Shown: in pieces, positions 1-12,166 of the stretch
How positions within the stretch are numbered: position 1 is the stretch's first letter
Layout of the letters: each line of letters opens with the position of its first letter
Assembly: GCA_965199805.1 (NCBI GenBank)
Contig: CBDATO010000003.1
Coordinates: forward strand, 310,001-374,000
From: DATAZK01 sp965199805
GTDB lineage: Bacteria; Actinomycetota; Actinomycetes; Frankiales; Frankiaceae
DNA length: 64,000 nt
Direction: 5' to 3'
Position numbers and translations under genes: made by a program
The notes under the pieces: model-generated
What the model saw: only the letters and a program-made list of their open reading frames with translations
What the model was told of the DNA's origin: nothing
Database searches by the model: none

Positions 1-475
1 CCGGGCGCGCCGGCCGCGTGCCGGTAGCGAGCACGATCTGCTCCGCGGTGACCTGGACCTCCTGGTCGGTCGCCGGGTCGGTCACCAGCATCGTGTGCGG
101 GTCGAGGAACGAGGCGGTGCCCTGCAGGAGGCGCACGTGGTTGCGGTGCAGCTGGGTGCGTACGACGTCCGCCTCGCGGGCGATGACGTGCTCGGTGCGC
201 GCCGTCAGGTCGGACATCGTGATGTCGTCCTTGACCTGGTAGCTGGCGCCGTACAGCTCGCGCTGATTCATCCCCGTGAGGTAGATGACGGCTTCGCGCA
301 ACGTCTTCGACGGGATGGTGCCCGTGTTGACGCACACACCGCCGACCATGCCCTTGCGGTCGACCACGGCCACGCTCCGGCCCAGCTTGGACGCGGCGAT
401 CGCCGCCCGCTGACCACCCGGGCCGCTGCCGACCACGAGCAGGTCGTAGTCATGAGCCGTTCTCGGTGGTGTCAC
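1..475 (-). CDS. sthA: Soluble (Si-specific) NAD(P)+ transhydrogenase, N-terminal part
   Basis: Flavoprotein predicted to pass hydride between NADPH and NAD+ in the cytosol. About 158 amino-terminal codons are present and the rest lies off the window. The FAD-binding Rossmann motif GSGPGG is at residues 16-21. It is followed by GGVCVNTGTIPSKTLRE at about 45-61. In dihydrolipoamide-type disulfide reductases a second redox cysteine follows CVNTG, but here Thr53 takes its place, which is the mark of the transhydrogenase branch. The GTG at 475 is chosen because it opens the frame that carries these motifs; the ATG at 453 belongs to another frame. It is divergent from the DNA ligase gene, with 72 bases between the starts. 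Confidence 0.88.
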   Translation of the reverse strand, partial: MTPPRTAHDYDLLVVGSGPGGQRAAIAASKLGRSVAVVDRKGMVGGVCVNTGTIPSKTLREAVIYLTGMNQRELYGASYQVKDDITMSDLTARTEHVIAREADVVRTQLHRNHVRLLQGTASFLDPHTMLVTDPATDQEVQVTAEQIVLATGTRPARP

Positions 476-547
476 GCGTGGCCTCTCGATCGGTTGCTGT
501 CGGCCATTGTCCCCGGTGTTGTCGGTGGGAACGGCCAAGATGGGGGC

Positions 548-1618
548 ATGCAGCTGCCCGTCATGCCGCCGGTCGCCCCCATGCTCGCCAAGTCCGTCGC
601 GGCCATCCCCGCGGGAGCGCATTACGAACCGAAGTGGGACGGCTTCCGCTCCATCATCTTCCGTGACGGTGACGACGTGGAGATCGGCAGCCGTAACGAG
701 AAGCCGATGACGCGGTACTTCCCCGAGGTCGTCGAGGCGGTGAAGGCCCAGCTTCCCGAGCGGTGCGTGGTCGACGGCGAGATCGTCATCGCCACCGGCG
801 ACGGGCTGGACTTCGAGGCCCTGCAGCAGCGCATCCACCCGGCCGCCTCGCGGGTGAAGCTGCTCGCGGCGCAGACGCCCGCGTCCTTCATCGCCTTCGA
901 CCTGCTGGCGCTGGGGGACGACGACCTGACGGGGCTGCCGTTCGAGGAGCGCCGCCGCCGGCTCGAGGAGGCCATGCGTACGAGCGCCGCTCCCGTGCAC
1001 CTGACCCCGGCCACCACCGACCCGGCCGTCGCAGAGCAGTGGTTCACCATCTTCGAGGGCGCCGGGCTCGACGGCGTGATGGCGAAGCCGCTGCAGGGCA
1101 CCTACCAGCCCGACAAGCGCGTCATGTTCAAGATCAAGCACGTCCGCACCGCGGACTGCGTCGTCGCCGGATACAGGGTGCACAAGAGCGGCGCCGACGC
1201 GGTGGGCTCGCTGCTGCTCGGCCTCTACGGGGACGACGGCACGATCGCCTCCGTGGGCGTGATCGGGGCCTTCCCCATGGCGCGCCGCCGGGAGCTGATG
1301 ACCGAGCTCGCGCCGCTGGTGACGACGTTCGATGATCACCCTTGGGCATGGGCGGCACAAGAAGCTGGGACCCGGACGCCGCAGGAGGGCGCCGGATCGC
1401 GTTGGAACGCCGGCAAGGACCTGTCGTTCGTGCCGCTGCGCCCGGAGCTCGTCGTCGAGGTGCGTTACGACCACATGGAGGGCCGCCGCTTCCGGCACAC
1501 CACCCAGTTCGAGCGGTGGCGGCCCGACCGCGAGCCGCAGTCATGCACCTACGAGCAGCTGGAACGCCCGGTGCCCTTCGCGCTCGGCGACATCGTGCCC
1601 GGTCTCGGACCCGCCTGA
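548..1618 (+). CDS. ligC: ATP-dependent DNA ligase, LigC-like
   Basis: Seals nicked DNA using ATP, forming an enzyme-AMP intermediate on a lysine. At 356 residues it matches the short actinobacterial ATP-dependent ligases (LigC class) that act beside the essential NAD-dependent LigA, probably in repair. The adenylation motif EPKWDGFR puts the nucleophile at Lys29. The distal nucleotidyltransferase motifs are visible as DGVMAKPL and MFKIKH, and an OB-fold follows to the C-terminus. The open frame runs much further upstream, but ATG at 548 is preferred: it has GGGGG just before it and begins the conserved LPVMPPVAPMLAK stretch. The zapE-like gene starts 4 bases after the stop, so the two are probably cotranscribed. 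Confidence 0.9.
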   Translation: MQLPVMPPVAPMLAKSVAAIPAGAHYEPKWDGFRSIIFRDGDDVEIGSRNEKPMTRYFPEVVEAVKAQLPERCVVDGEIVIATGDGLDFEALQQRIHPAASRVKLLAAQTPASFIAFDLLALGDDDLTGLPFEERRRRLEEAMRTSAAPVHLTPATTDPAVAEQWFTIFEGAGLDGVMAKPLQGTYQPDKRVMFKIKHVRTADCVVAGYRVHKSGADAVGSLLLGLYGDDGTIASVGVIGAFPMARRRELMTELAPLVTTFDDHPWAWAAQEAGTRTPQEGAGSRWNAGKDLSFVPLRPELVVEVRYDHMEGRRFRHTTQFERWRPDREPQSCTYEQLERPVPFALGDIVPGLGPA

Positions 1619-1622
1619 GCCG

Positions 1623-2639
1623 GTGGCGTCGCTCGCCGAGCGCCGGCCGGAGCTGGATGCCGCCGACCTGATCGCGGGTCTGGTCCCGCCGCCCCTGTTC
1701 GCCGCCGCGGACTTCCGCGGCTACCGTCCCGACCCCGGCTTCCCGTCGCAGCAGGACGCCAGCTCGGCCGCGGCCCGGTTCGCCTCGGCGGCCGCGGAGC
1801 GGCCGACGCGTCCGCGGCTCCTCGGTCGCAAGCGGCCGTCGTCGCCACCTGGCCTGTACCTGGACGGAGGCTTCGGGGTCGGCAAGACCCACCTGCTCGC
1901 CGCGCTCTGGCACGCCGCACCGGGTCCGAAGGCGTACGCCACCTTCGTCGAGCTCACCTCGGCGACCGGGGTGCTCGGGATGAACGCCATGGTGGAGGCG
2001 CTCGGCGGCTACCGGCTGCTCGCCGTCGACGAGTTCGAGCTCGACGACCCGGGCGACACGGTGCTCGTCTCGACCCTGCTCGGGCGCCTCGTAGGGCGGG
2101 GGGTGCGCATCGCCGCCACCAGCAACACCCAGCCCGAGGAGCTGGGCGAGGGTCGGTTCGCCGCCGCCGACTTCCGCCGCGAGATCCAGGGCCTCACCGC
2201 GCATTTCGAGGTGGTGCGGGTCGACGGGGTCGACTTCCGCCGCCGCGGGGGAGCGCAGGCCGCCCCCGCCCGGGCGGTCTACGGCGTACGCCGGGCCGCG
2301 GAGACCACGCCAGGCGCGACGCTCGACGACCTCGCGGTCCTGCTGCAGGCGCTGACGCAGCTGCACCCCTCGCGTTACGGCCGGCTCGTCGACGGCGTGA
2401 CCCTTGTCGGCCTCACCGGGATGCGGGAGGTGACCGACCAGGCCGACGCGCTGCGGCTGGTCGTGCTCGTCGACCGGCTCTACGACCGGGGGATCCCGAT
2501 CGCGTACGCGGGCACCGACCTGGGCAGCGCCGACGGGCAGCCGTTCAGCGCCGACATGCTCCGGGGGCCACACCGCAAGAAGTACCAGCGGGCGGCCTCC
2601 CGGCTCGCTGAGCTCACCCGCTCGGCACCGCCCGCCTGA
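1623..2639 (+). CDS. zapE: Cell division protein ZapE / AFG1-family ATPase
   Basis: AFG1/ZapE-family P-loop ATPase of 338 residues. In proteobacteria ZapE acts on the Z-ring; the role in actinobacteria is less clear. Walker A is GGFGVGKTH at residues 82-90, Walker B is LLAVDEFEL, and a sensor-like TSN follows in IAATSNTQPEEL. The family C-terminal region with VDRLYDRGIP is present. The GTG at 1623 is in frame and gives the family's usual length; longer in-frame extensions would run antisense-like through the ligase. A 16-base unit, CCGCCCGCCTGAACGA, is imperfectly repeated across the stop codon. It is convergent with treZ, with 35 bases between. Confidence 0.86.
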   Translation: MASLAERRPELDAADLIAGLVPPPLFAAADFRGYRPDPGFPSQQDASSAAARFASAAAERPTRPRLLGRKRPSSPPGLYLDGGFGVGKTHLLAALWHAAPGPKAYATFVELTSATGVLGMNAMVEALGGYRLLAVDEFELDDPGDTVLVSTLLGRLVGRGVRIAATSNTQPEELGEGRFAAADFRREIQGLTAHFEVVRVDGVDFRRRGGAQAAPARAVYGVRRAAETTPGATLDDLAVLLQALTQLHPSRYGRLVDGVTLVGLTGMREVTDQADALRLVVLVDRLYDRGIPIAYAGTDLGSADGQPFSADMLRGPHRKKYQRAASRLAELTRSAPPA

Positions 2640-2674
2640 ACGACCGCCCGCCTAAACGACAGCCGGCCTGACCG

Positions 2675-4432
<1,758 letters not shown>

Positions 4433-4448
4433 GAGGACGGCCTACCGG

Positions 4449-4904
4449 TCAGCGTCGCTCCCATGCGTCCTCGGCCTTCGTCAGAGCTTCGATCTCAGGC
4501 GGCAGCTTGCCCGACAGCAGGTCGCCGATGGTGACGGCCTCGAGCACCGACCGCAGGCTGGCGCGGACGGCGATCCACACGTCGCGCAGCCGCGCCGCCG
4601 GGCCGGGGTAGCTGACGTCCTCGGGCTTGGCGTCCTGCACGCTCGCCAGCGGCCCGTCCACCGCCCGCATCACGTCGGCCACGGTGATCGAGTACGGGTC
4701 GCGGTCGAGCAGGTAACCGCCGGCCGGCCCGCGCTGGCTGCGCACCAGCCCGGCGCGGCGCAGCTCACCGAGGATGCCCAGCAGGAACTTCAGCGGGACG
4801 GACTGGGCCTTCGAGATCGACTCGGCCGTCACGGATTCCCCGCTGCGGGCTGCCAACTCGGTCAGCGCGCGGACGGCGTAATCGGCGCGTGCGGAGACTC
4901 TCAC
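4449..4904 (-). CDS. Rrf2-family transcriptional regulator lacking cysteines
   Basis: Winged-helix DNA-binding regulator of 151 residues. The start is GTG at 4904 (VRVSARADYAVRAL), the standard N-terminus of the family. The HTH and wing are visible as VPLKFLLGILGELRRAGLV followed by SQRGPAGGYLL. Many Rrf2 proteins (IscR, NsrR) bind an iron-sulfur cluster through three cysteines; this one has no cysteine, so a classical cluster is excluded and another signal must be sensed. It lies between treY (stop 4 bases upstream) and treZ (16 bases downstream), so it is made with the trehalose enzymes and may feed back on them. Its target is not shown by the sequence. Confidence 0.88.
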   Translation of the reverse strand: MRVSARADYAVRALTELAARSGESVTAESISKAQSVPLKFLLGILGELRRAGLVRSQRGPAGGYLLDRDPYSITVADVMRAVDGPLASVQDAKPEDVSYPGPAARLRDVWIAVRASLRSVLEAVTIGDLLSGKLPPEIEALTKAEDAWERR

Positions 4905-4908
4905 GCGA

Positions 4909-7374
4909 TCATTCTCCCGCAGCGCTGCTGTGCAGCAGCAGTGCGACAGGGAAGTCACGCAGCAATTTCAGGAGGTAGGCGTTGGCTTCGGACGCCGTGG
5001 CGCCCCCGTGACGACGGCCGGTGAAGACATCGGTCCAGCTGCCGGTGGGCAACGTGATGGCCGTGTCCTTCCAGCCGCCGCTCTGTCGCAGGCCCAGGAC
5101 GAGGCGGGGCACCACCACGGCGATGCTGCCCGTCGGCGTGCTCCGGGTGAAGGCGACGACGTGCTCGGCGGCCGCCCCGCTCACCGGCAGCGGCGCGTAG
5201 TCGGCTGCCGCACCGAAGAGCTCGGGATGGTCGCGGCGCAGGCGCAGCGCAGCCCGTACGAGGTGCAGCTTCGCCGCCCCGCCGTCGTCGACCTTGGGTA
5301 CGGCAGCACCGGGCCTGGCCAGCGCGGAGGCCAGCATGGCGCGGCGGCCGAAGTCCACAGGACGCCGGTTGTCCGGGTCGACCAGCGACAGGTCCCACAG
5401 CTCGCTGCCCTGGTAGGTGTCGGGCACGCCCGGCATCGTCAGCTGCACGAGCTTCTGCGCCAGCGCGTTGACCCGGCCCGGCTCGAGCAGGCTGTCCACG
5501 TACTCCTCGACCGCGGCCAGCAGCGTGCGGTCGCCGACGACGCCGTTGACGTACGTCTGCACCGCCTCGTCGTACGCCTCGTCGGGCGCGGTCCACGAGG
5601 TGTGCAGCTTCGCCTCGCGGGTCGCCTTCTCCATGTACGCGCCGAGCCGCTCGGCGTCGATCGGATAGGCACCGACCAGTGTCTGCAGGACGAAGTACTG
5701 GTCCGCCGGGTCCGGACCGGCCGGCCCGGTGTACTTCGCGGCGGCCTTCATCAACCGGGCCGACGTACGCGCCCAGCGGCGGTGGTCCTCCGACAACAGG
5801 ACCAGCCGGGCGCGTACGTCCTCGGCCCGCTTGGTGTCGTGGGTCGACAGCGTGGTCATGGTGGCCGGCCACGTCCGGTGCCGGGCGGCCGCCTCGGCGT
5901 GGAAGGCGGCGACCGACGTGGCGAAGTGGCCCGGGTCGCCTCCGACCTCGTTCAGCGCGAGCAGCCGGCCGTAACGGTAGAAGGCGGTGTCCTCGACGCC
6001 CTTGGCCATCGCCGGGCCGCAGGTCTGCTGGAAGCGCGTGACGAGCTCGTCGGGGCCGGACAGCACGAGCGCGGCGACGGCGGACAGCTCCTCGGCGCGG
6101 TCGGGAAGCTGGCCGATGGCTCGCTCGCGTGCCTGGTCGACGGTGCGTACGGCGGCTGCCGACGGTCGCTGTCCACCGCGTACGTAGGCGCGGTAGACGT
6201 CGAACTGGGTGAGCAGCTCGACGAGAGCAGCCCGCAGGCCGGCGCGGGTCAGGTCGCGGTACTGCGGCCGGTCCCACGCCGCGCGCACCAGCAGCTCGGT
6301 GAGACGGTCGATCTCCGGCACCAGCACGTGGCCCAGGGCGTGCCGCTTCGCCTCGGCGGCGACGATCGGCCAGCGCTGGGGATGCTCGCTGACCTCGTCG
6401 TAGAGGACGGTGAGCGGCTCCTCGCCGGCCGGGTCGACGAACAGCCCCATGATCAGGTTGAGCGCGTCGTAGCCGGAGGTGCCGTTGCACGCCCACTCGG
6501 TGGGCAGCGGCTCGCCGAGCTCGAGGATCTTCTCGACCACGATCCAGCAGCTCCGCGCCGCCTCGGACAGCCGCGCGAGGTAGCCCTGCGGGTCGGCGAG
6601 GCCGTCGGGGTGGTCGACCCGGAGCCCGGAGACCGTGCCGTCGGCGACGGAGGCGAGGATGCGCTGGTGGGTGGCCGCGAAGACGTCTGGCCGCTCGACG
6701 CGGAGCCCGGCGAGGGTGGTGACGTCGAAGAACCGGCGGTAGTTGAGCTCCGCGCCGCCCACCGTCCAGTGACAGAGCCGCCAGTGCTGGGCGGCGAGCA
6801 GCTGGGGGAGCGGCAGGTCCTCGGTGCCCTCGGCCACCGGCAGGACGTGCTCGTAGTAGCGCACGACCGGGCCGTCGGGCCCGTCGGGGTCCAGCGTGAC
6901 CTCGCGCGACTCGACGCAGGCGTGCAGCGAGTCGCCGAGGACCGGGACGAGCACCTTGCCGGGGTTGTCGCGGCTGTGCCAGTCGATGTCGAACCAGTCG
7001 GCGTAAGGCGAGCTCGGCCCGTCGCGAAGGACGTGCCACCACGCCTGGTTGTCGGACTCCGGCGCCGCGACCGACCCGTGGTTGGGCACGATGTCCAGCA
7101 CGATGCCGATGCCGTACTCCCGGCACGTCGCCGACAGCCGGGCCAGCGCGTCCTCGCCGCCGAGTTCGGCGTTCACCACACCGTGGTCGGTGACGTCGTA
7201 GCCGTGCCGGCTGCCGGGGGAGGCCTGCAACCAGGGGCTGCAGTACAGATGGGAGACGCCGAGGTCGGCCAGGTAGGGCACGATGTCGGCGGCCGCGTCG
7301 AGACCGAAGTCCGGCGTCAGCTGCACCCGGTAGGTGGAGGTCAGGGCGGGCTGCGGGGCTGGCTGTTCAGGCAT
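4909..7374 (-). CDS. treY: Malto-oligosyltrehalose synthase (TreY)
   Basis: GH13 intramolecular transglucosidase that turns the reducing-end alpha-1,4 linkage of a maltodextrin into an alpha-1,1 linkage, giving maltooligosyl-trehalose for TreZ. The length of 821 residues is typical. The N-terminus STYRVQLTPDFGLDAA is diagnostic. The nucleophile is Asp254 in LRVDHPDGL and the acid/base is Glu281 in IVVEKILELGE; the PGVPDTYQGSELWD motif lies near the C-terminal third. The start is ATG at 7374. It follows the glgX reading frame by 14 bases if the glgX frameshift is corrected, consistent with one glgX-treY-rrf2-treZ operon. Confidence 0.95.
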   Translation of the reverse strand: MPEQPAPQPALTSTYRVQLTPDFGLDAAADIVPYLADLGVSHLYCSPWLQASPGSRHGYDVTDHGVVNAELGGEDALARLSATCREYGIGIVLDIVPNHGSVAAPESDNQAWWHVLRDGPSSPYADWFDIDWHSRDNPGKVLVPVLGDSLHACVESREVTLDPDGPDGPVVRYYEHVLPVAEGTEDLPLPQLLAAQHWRLCHWTVGGAELNYRRFFDVTTLAGLRVERPDVFAATHQRILASVADGTVSGLRVDHPDGLADPQGYLARLSEAARSCWIVVEKILELGEPLPTEWACNGTSGYDALNLIMGLFVDPAGEEPLTVLYDEVSEHPQRWPIVAAEAKRHALGHVLVPEIDRLTELLVRAAWDRPQYRDLTRAGLRAALVELLTQFDVYRAYVRGGQRPSAAAVRTVDQARERAIGQLPDRAEELSAVAALVLSGPDELVTRFQQTCGPAMAKGVEDTAFYRYGRLLALNEVGGDPGHFATSVAAFHAEAAARHRTWPATMTTLSTHDTKRAEDVRARLVLLSEDHRRWARTSARLMKAAAKYTGPAGPDPADQYFVLQTLVGAYPIDAERLGAYMEKATREAKLHTSWTAPDEAYDEAVQTYVNGVVGDRTLLAAVEEYVDSLLEPGRVNALAQKLVQLTMPGVPDTYQGSELWDLSLVDPDNRRPVDFGRRAMLASALARPGAAVPKVDDGGAAKLHLVRAALRLRRDHPELFGAAADYAPLPVSGAAAEHVVAFTRSTPTGSIAVVVPRLVLGLRQSGGWKDTAITLPTGSWTDVFTGRRHGGATASEANAYLLKLLRDFPVALLLHSSAAGE

Positions 7375-7432
7375 CTCGTCCGGTCCGGTCAGTACTGGCG
7401 ACGCAGGATGAGGATGGCCCGCGCGTCGACGG

Positions 7433-9502
<2,070 letters not shown>

Positions 9503-9587
9503 AGTGCTGTCGCCGTGCCCTTTCGGGCCGGGACCGAACCCGACCGCTCTGTTCGTTGATCTGCTGTTGACCCGCTCGCCGCAGCGG

Positions 9588-9746
9588 CTATTCGCCGGCC
9601 GCTCCGGTGGCGGGTTCGACGGGCCCGGGCGGCCGGTGCTGGCAGTCGCAGGACTGCCTGCCCACGCAGTGCCCGTGGTCCTGCTCGCAGCAGGCGGCGC
9701 AGATGAAGCTGCAGGCTGCCCGCGAGCCCGACCGGTGATACCGCAC
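9588..9746 (-). CDS. Possible small cysteine-rich protein
   Basis: A 52-codon frame from GTG at 9746 (another GTG at 9788 gives 66 codons). It has seven cysteines and several histidines packed into residues 12-37, including CAACC, HGHC and SCDCQH, as in small zinc-ribbon or metal-binding proteins. No clear ribosome binding site is seen, and I do not recognise the family. It lies alone in the gap upstream of glgX. The dense Cys/His spacing is the only reason to list it; it may be chance. Confidence 0.3.
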   Translation of the reverse strand: MRYHRSGSRAACSFICAACCEQDHGHCVGRQSCDCQHRPPGPVEPATGAAGE

Positions 9747-9821
9747 GAGCCGATGATGCCTGACCGGCGTCGTCAGCCGGGACGTCACCCGATCAGGTGA
9801 ACCTGGCCGCAGCAGCCCGGA

Positions 9822-9839
9822 AATGACGCGAGTGTCATT
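9822..9839. promoter_or_regulatory. Inverted repeat upstream of the DUF3145 gene
   Basis: AATGAC and GTCATT are perfect 6-base arms around a 6-base centre (GCGAGT). It sits 112 bases before the DUF3145 start, in a stretch with otherwise few features, and could be an operator. No cognate regulator is identified. Confidence 0.3.
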
Positions 9840-9951
9840 CTTGGCATTGCAGCTCAGTAGGGGTCTGTGATTCACTGCCGTTGATCGCTGATCGGTTCGA
9901 CAGCTCCAACGAGGCCGCAGGGGAAGGCGTCCCTCGTCTTGGAGGTCGGTC

Positions 9952-10473
9952 ATGAGCGATGCGTTGTGCTGGTCGGGCGCTGGTCTGGTACCGGGTGTCC
10001 TGACCATCTTGTCCTGCCCGTCACCGCTCTGCCCTCATGTGGAGTTCGCGGCGGCAGGAGTTCTCGGCGTGCCTGCGCCGCTCGAGTGGAGCGCTCAGCC
10101 GGCGCGCCCTGGAATGGCTTACGCCGCTCTGGAGTGGCGCGCGCCCGCCGGCACCGCCGGCCGGTTGGCGAGCCGTCTCCGCGGCCTGGGCAGCCTCGCG
10201 TTCGAAGTCGTGGAGGGGCCCGCGGCCGGGTGTGACGCGAGCCGCTACTCCTACACCCCTGAGCTCGGGCTCTTCCACGGCTCCGTGAACGCCGCCGGTG
10301 ACCTCGTCATCGGCGAGGAGGAGATCCGCGCCCTGCTCGCCCGGACGACCGGTCGCGTGCAGCTGGCCCGCGGTCTCGGTGAGCTCCTCGGCGAGGACTG
10401 GGACGACGCCCTCGAGGCGCTGCGCCAGGGCGGCGACGGCGCCCCGGTCACCTGGCTCAAGCGCACGGGCTGA
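9952..10473 (+). CDS. DUF3145 family protein
   Basis: Conserved actinobacterial protein of unknown function, 173 residues. The family core is clear: CPHVEFAAAGVLG near residue 27, then EWRAPAGTAGRLASRLRG, a central YSYTPELGLFHG and a C-terminal GEDWDDALEALRQGGDGAP. The ATG at 9952 has a strong Shine-Dalgarno (GGAGGT, 5 bases away), which fixes the start, although the first 25 residues are not like the usual short N-terminus. It appears monocistronic, with gaps of several hundred bases on both sides. Confidence 0.85.
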   Translation: MSDALCWSGAGLVPGVLTILSCPSPLCPHVEFAAAGVLGVPAPLEWSAQPARPGMAYAALEWRAPAGTAGRLASRLRGLGSLAFEVVEGPAAGCDASRYSYTPELGLFHGSVNAAGDLVIGEEEIRALLARTTGRVQLARGLGELLGEDWDDALEALRQGGDGAPVTWLKRTG

Positions 10474-10876
10474 TCTCGGGGGCGGTACGCCGCCTCCTCA
10501 CTGCACTGATGCCCGCTGCGCGTCCTGCGGGTGTCGGTTGCAGCACATTTGGCGCCGCGACGCCTGTCGTGCCTTGACCTGTGGGCACGACCCGCTCACG
10601 ATCGCTGCTGGTTCGCCGATGACAGGCCCGACGAGGGACTCGGTCGTTCCCGTACAGCGACGAACGCGTCGGGGCACAGTGCCCGGGCGGGCGACTCGGA
10701 AGTAGCTCGATGACGTCCGCCGGCTCGCGCCGACGAATGTGAAGTGGGCTACAGCGGGCACAACCTCGCAATCCTCGTTGTTCGTGTGGGCGCAAGGAGA
10801 GCTTTCCTGCGGTCGCGTCGGCGCACAGCAAATCGATGTCGCGGTGACGCGGAGCACATGCAAACGAGGAGAAGTA
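10474..10876. other. Intergenic gap with no gene seen
   Basis: About 400 bases between the DUF3145 and DUF4193 genes. Short open frames occur on both strands, but none has a convincing start or family likeness. The end of the gap carries the ribosome binding site of the next gene (GAGGAG). It probably holds the promoter and an untranslated leader. Confidence 0.5.
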
Positions 10877-11170
10877 GTGGCGACTGATTACGACACGCCG
10901 CGCTCGGTCGAGGGCGAGGAGGACCAAGAGCAGAGCCTGGAGGCCCTCAAGGCCCGCCGCGCGGAAGCGGCTGCGGATCTCGGCGACGACGCCGACCCGT
11001 TCGAGGCCGAGCTCGACCTGCCCGGCGCAGACCTGTCCACCGAGGAGCTCACCGTCCGGGTGCTGCCGCGCCAGGCCGACGAGTTCACGTGCAAGAGCTG
11101 CTTCCTGGTGCACCACCGCAGCCAGCTGGCTGACGAGCGCACCATGGTCTGCACCGACTGCGCAGCTTGA
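10877..11170 (+). CDS. DUF4193 family protein
   Basis: Conserved actinobacterial protein of unknown function, 97 residues. The start is GTG at 10877 (VATDYDTPR), 6 bases after GAGGAG; longer in-frame extensions do not resemble the family. The N-terminal half is acidic, with SLEALKARR; the conserved LPGADLSTEELTVRVLP block follows, and the C-terminus is a four-cysteine ribbon (CKSCFLVHH and CTDC) that probably binds zinc. Confidence 0.88.
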   Translation: MATDYDTPRSVEGEEDQEQSLEALKARRAEAAADLGDDADPFEAELDLPGADLSTEELTVRVLPRQADEFTCKSCFLVHHRSQLADERTMVCTDCAA

Positions 11171-11262
11171 CGAGTACGACCTGACAAATACGACCCAGCT
11201 CCGCTGAACGACTGATCCGGGCGGGCCCGGCGCGCCGACGCGTGCCGCCCTCGCCCGGCTTC

Positions 11263-11268
11263 TACGGT
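11263..11268 (+). promoter_or_regulatory. -10 box of a likely leaderless promoter
   Basis: TACGGT ends 6 bases before the ATG at 11275 of the DUF3097 gene. This is the TAnnnT spacing of actinobacterial leaderless transcripts, and there is no good Shine-Dalgarno. Confidence 0.5.
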
Positions 11269-11274
11269 CGGAGC

Positions 11275-12114
11275 ATGTCCGGCCGTTACGACACCGACGT
11301 CCTCGCCGGTGGCCCACCCCGCCCTGCCCGCGTGCCTGAAGTGCCGGCGGAGCCCGGCCTGGTGGTCGAGGACGCCGACAGCGGCTGGTGCGGCGCGGTG
11401 GTCGAGATCGGCAAGGATCTCGTCCTGCTCGAGGATCGCCACGGCAAGCGGCGCGCCTTCGCGCTCGAGCCGGCCGCCTTCCGCTTCGAGGGACGGCTGT
11501 GCACCCTCACGAAGCCGGTGCGCCGGCAGGCCGCGCTGCCCGGCGGCCAGGCGCGCACCGCATCGGGCTCCACCGCCGTGCGCTACGCCTCGGCCCGGGT
11601 GGCCCAGGCCAGCCGGCTGTACGTGGAGGGCGTCCACGACGCCGCGCTGATCGAGCGCGTGTGGGGTGACGACCTGCGCGTCGAGGGGGTCGTCGTCGAG
11701 CCCATCAGCGGCGTCGACCACCTCCCGGCAGCCGTACGCGAGTTCCGCCCCGGTCCCGGCCGCCATCTCGGGGTCCTGGTGGACCACCTGGTGCCGGGCA
11801 GCAAGGAGGCCGCGGTGGCGGCGGAGGTGCGCGGCTCGTACGTCATGGTCACGGGCCACCCCTACGTCGACGTCTGGCAGGCCGTGAAGCCCGCCTCCGT
11901 CGGGATCGAGGCCTGGCCCCACGTGCCAAGGGGGATCGAGTGGAAGGACGGCATCTGCGCCGCCCTCGGCTGGCCCGACCCGCAGACGGGCTGGCGCACG
12001 GTGCTCGCCGCCGTCAACTCCTTCAGCGACCTCGAGGTGCCGCTGCTCACCGCGGTCGAGCAGCTGATCGACTTCGTCACCGAGCCGGCGCGGGCCGCTC
12101 TCGAGGAGGGTTAG
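11275..12114 (+). CDS. DUF3097 family protein
   Basis: Conserved actinobacterial protein of 279 residues. The N-terminal part (MSGRYDTDVLAG to about residue 80) is a small beta-rich region with DRHGKRRAFAL. From about residue 110, RLYVEGVHDAALIERVWGDD and the later GVLVDHLVPGSKE resemble a TOPRIM-like nucleotidyl-transfer or hydrolase fold, with Glu and DxD-type acidic residues in place. Biochemical role unknown. ATG at 11275 is chosen over 11242 because it starts the conserved N-terminus and has a leaderless -10 in front. Confidence 0.85.
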   Translation: MSGRYDTDVLAGGPPRPARVPEVPAEPGLVVEDADSGWCGAVVEIGKDLVLLEDRHGKRRAFALEPAAFRFEGRLCTLTKPVRRQAALPGGQARTASGSTAVRYASARVAQASRLYVEGVHDAALIERVWGDDLRVEGVVVEPISGVDHLPAAVREFRPGPGRHLGVLVDHLVPGSKEAAVAAEVRGSYVMVTGHPYVDVWQAVKPASVGIEAWPHVPRGIEWKDGICAALGWPDPQTGWRTVLAAVNSFSDLEVPLLTAVEQLIDFVTEPARAALEEG

Positions 12115-12166
12115 CCGCCGGGCTGGATAGGCTCGGCGCGGTTCGACGAAAGGAGCCGCGAGGCGC

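Noticed and set aside
95..547. Long N-terminal extension of the DNA ligase
   Set aside because: The extension is antisense to the transhydrogenase gene and lacks homology. ATG at 548 begins the conserved protein.
9503..9951. tRNA or riboswitch in the glgX upstream gap
   Set aside because: No cloverleaf T-arm sequence (GGTTCGAAT-like) or recognised riboswitch core was seen.
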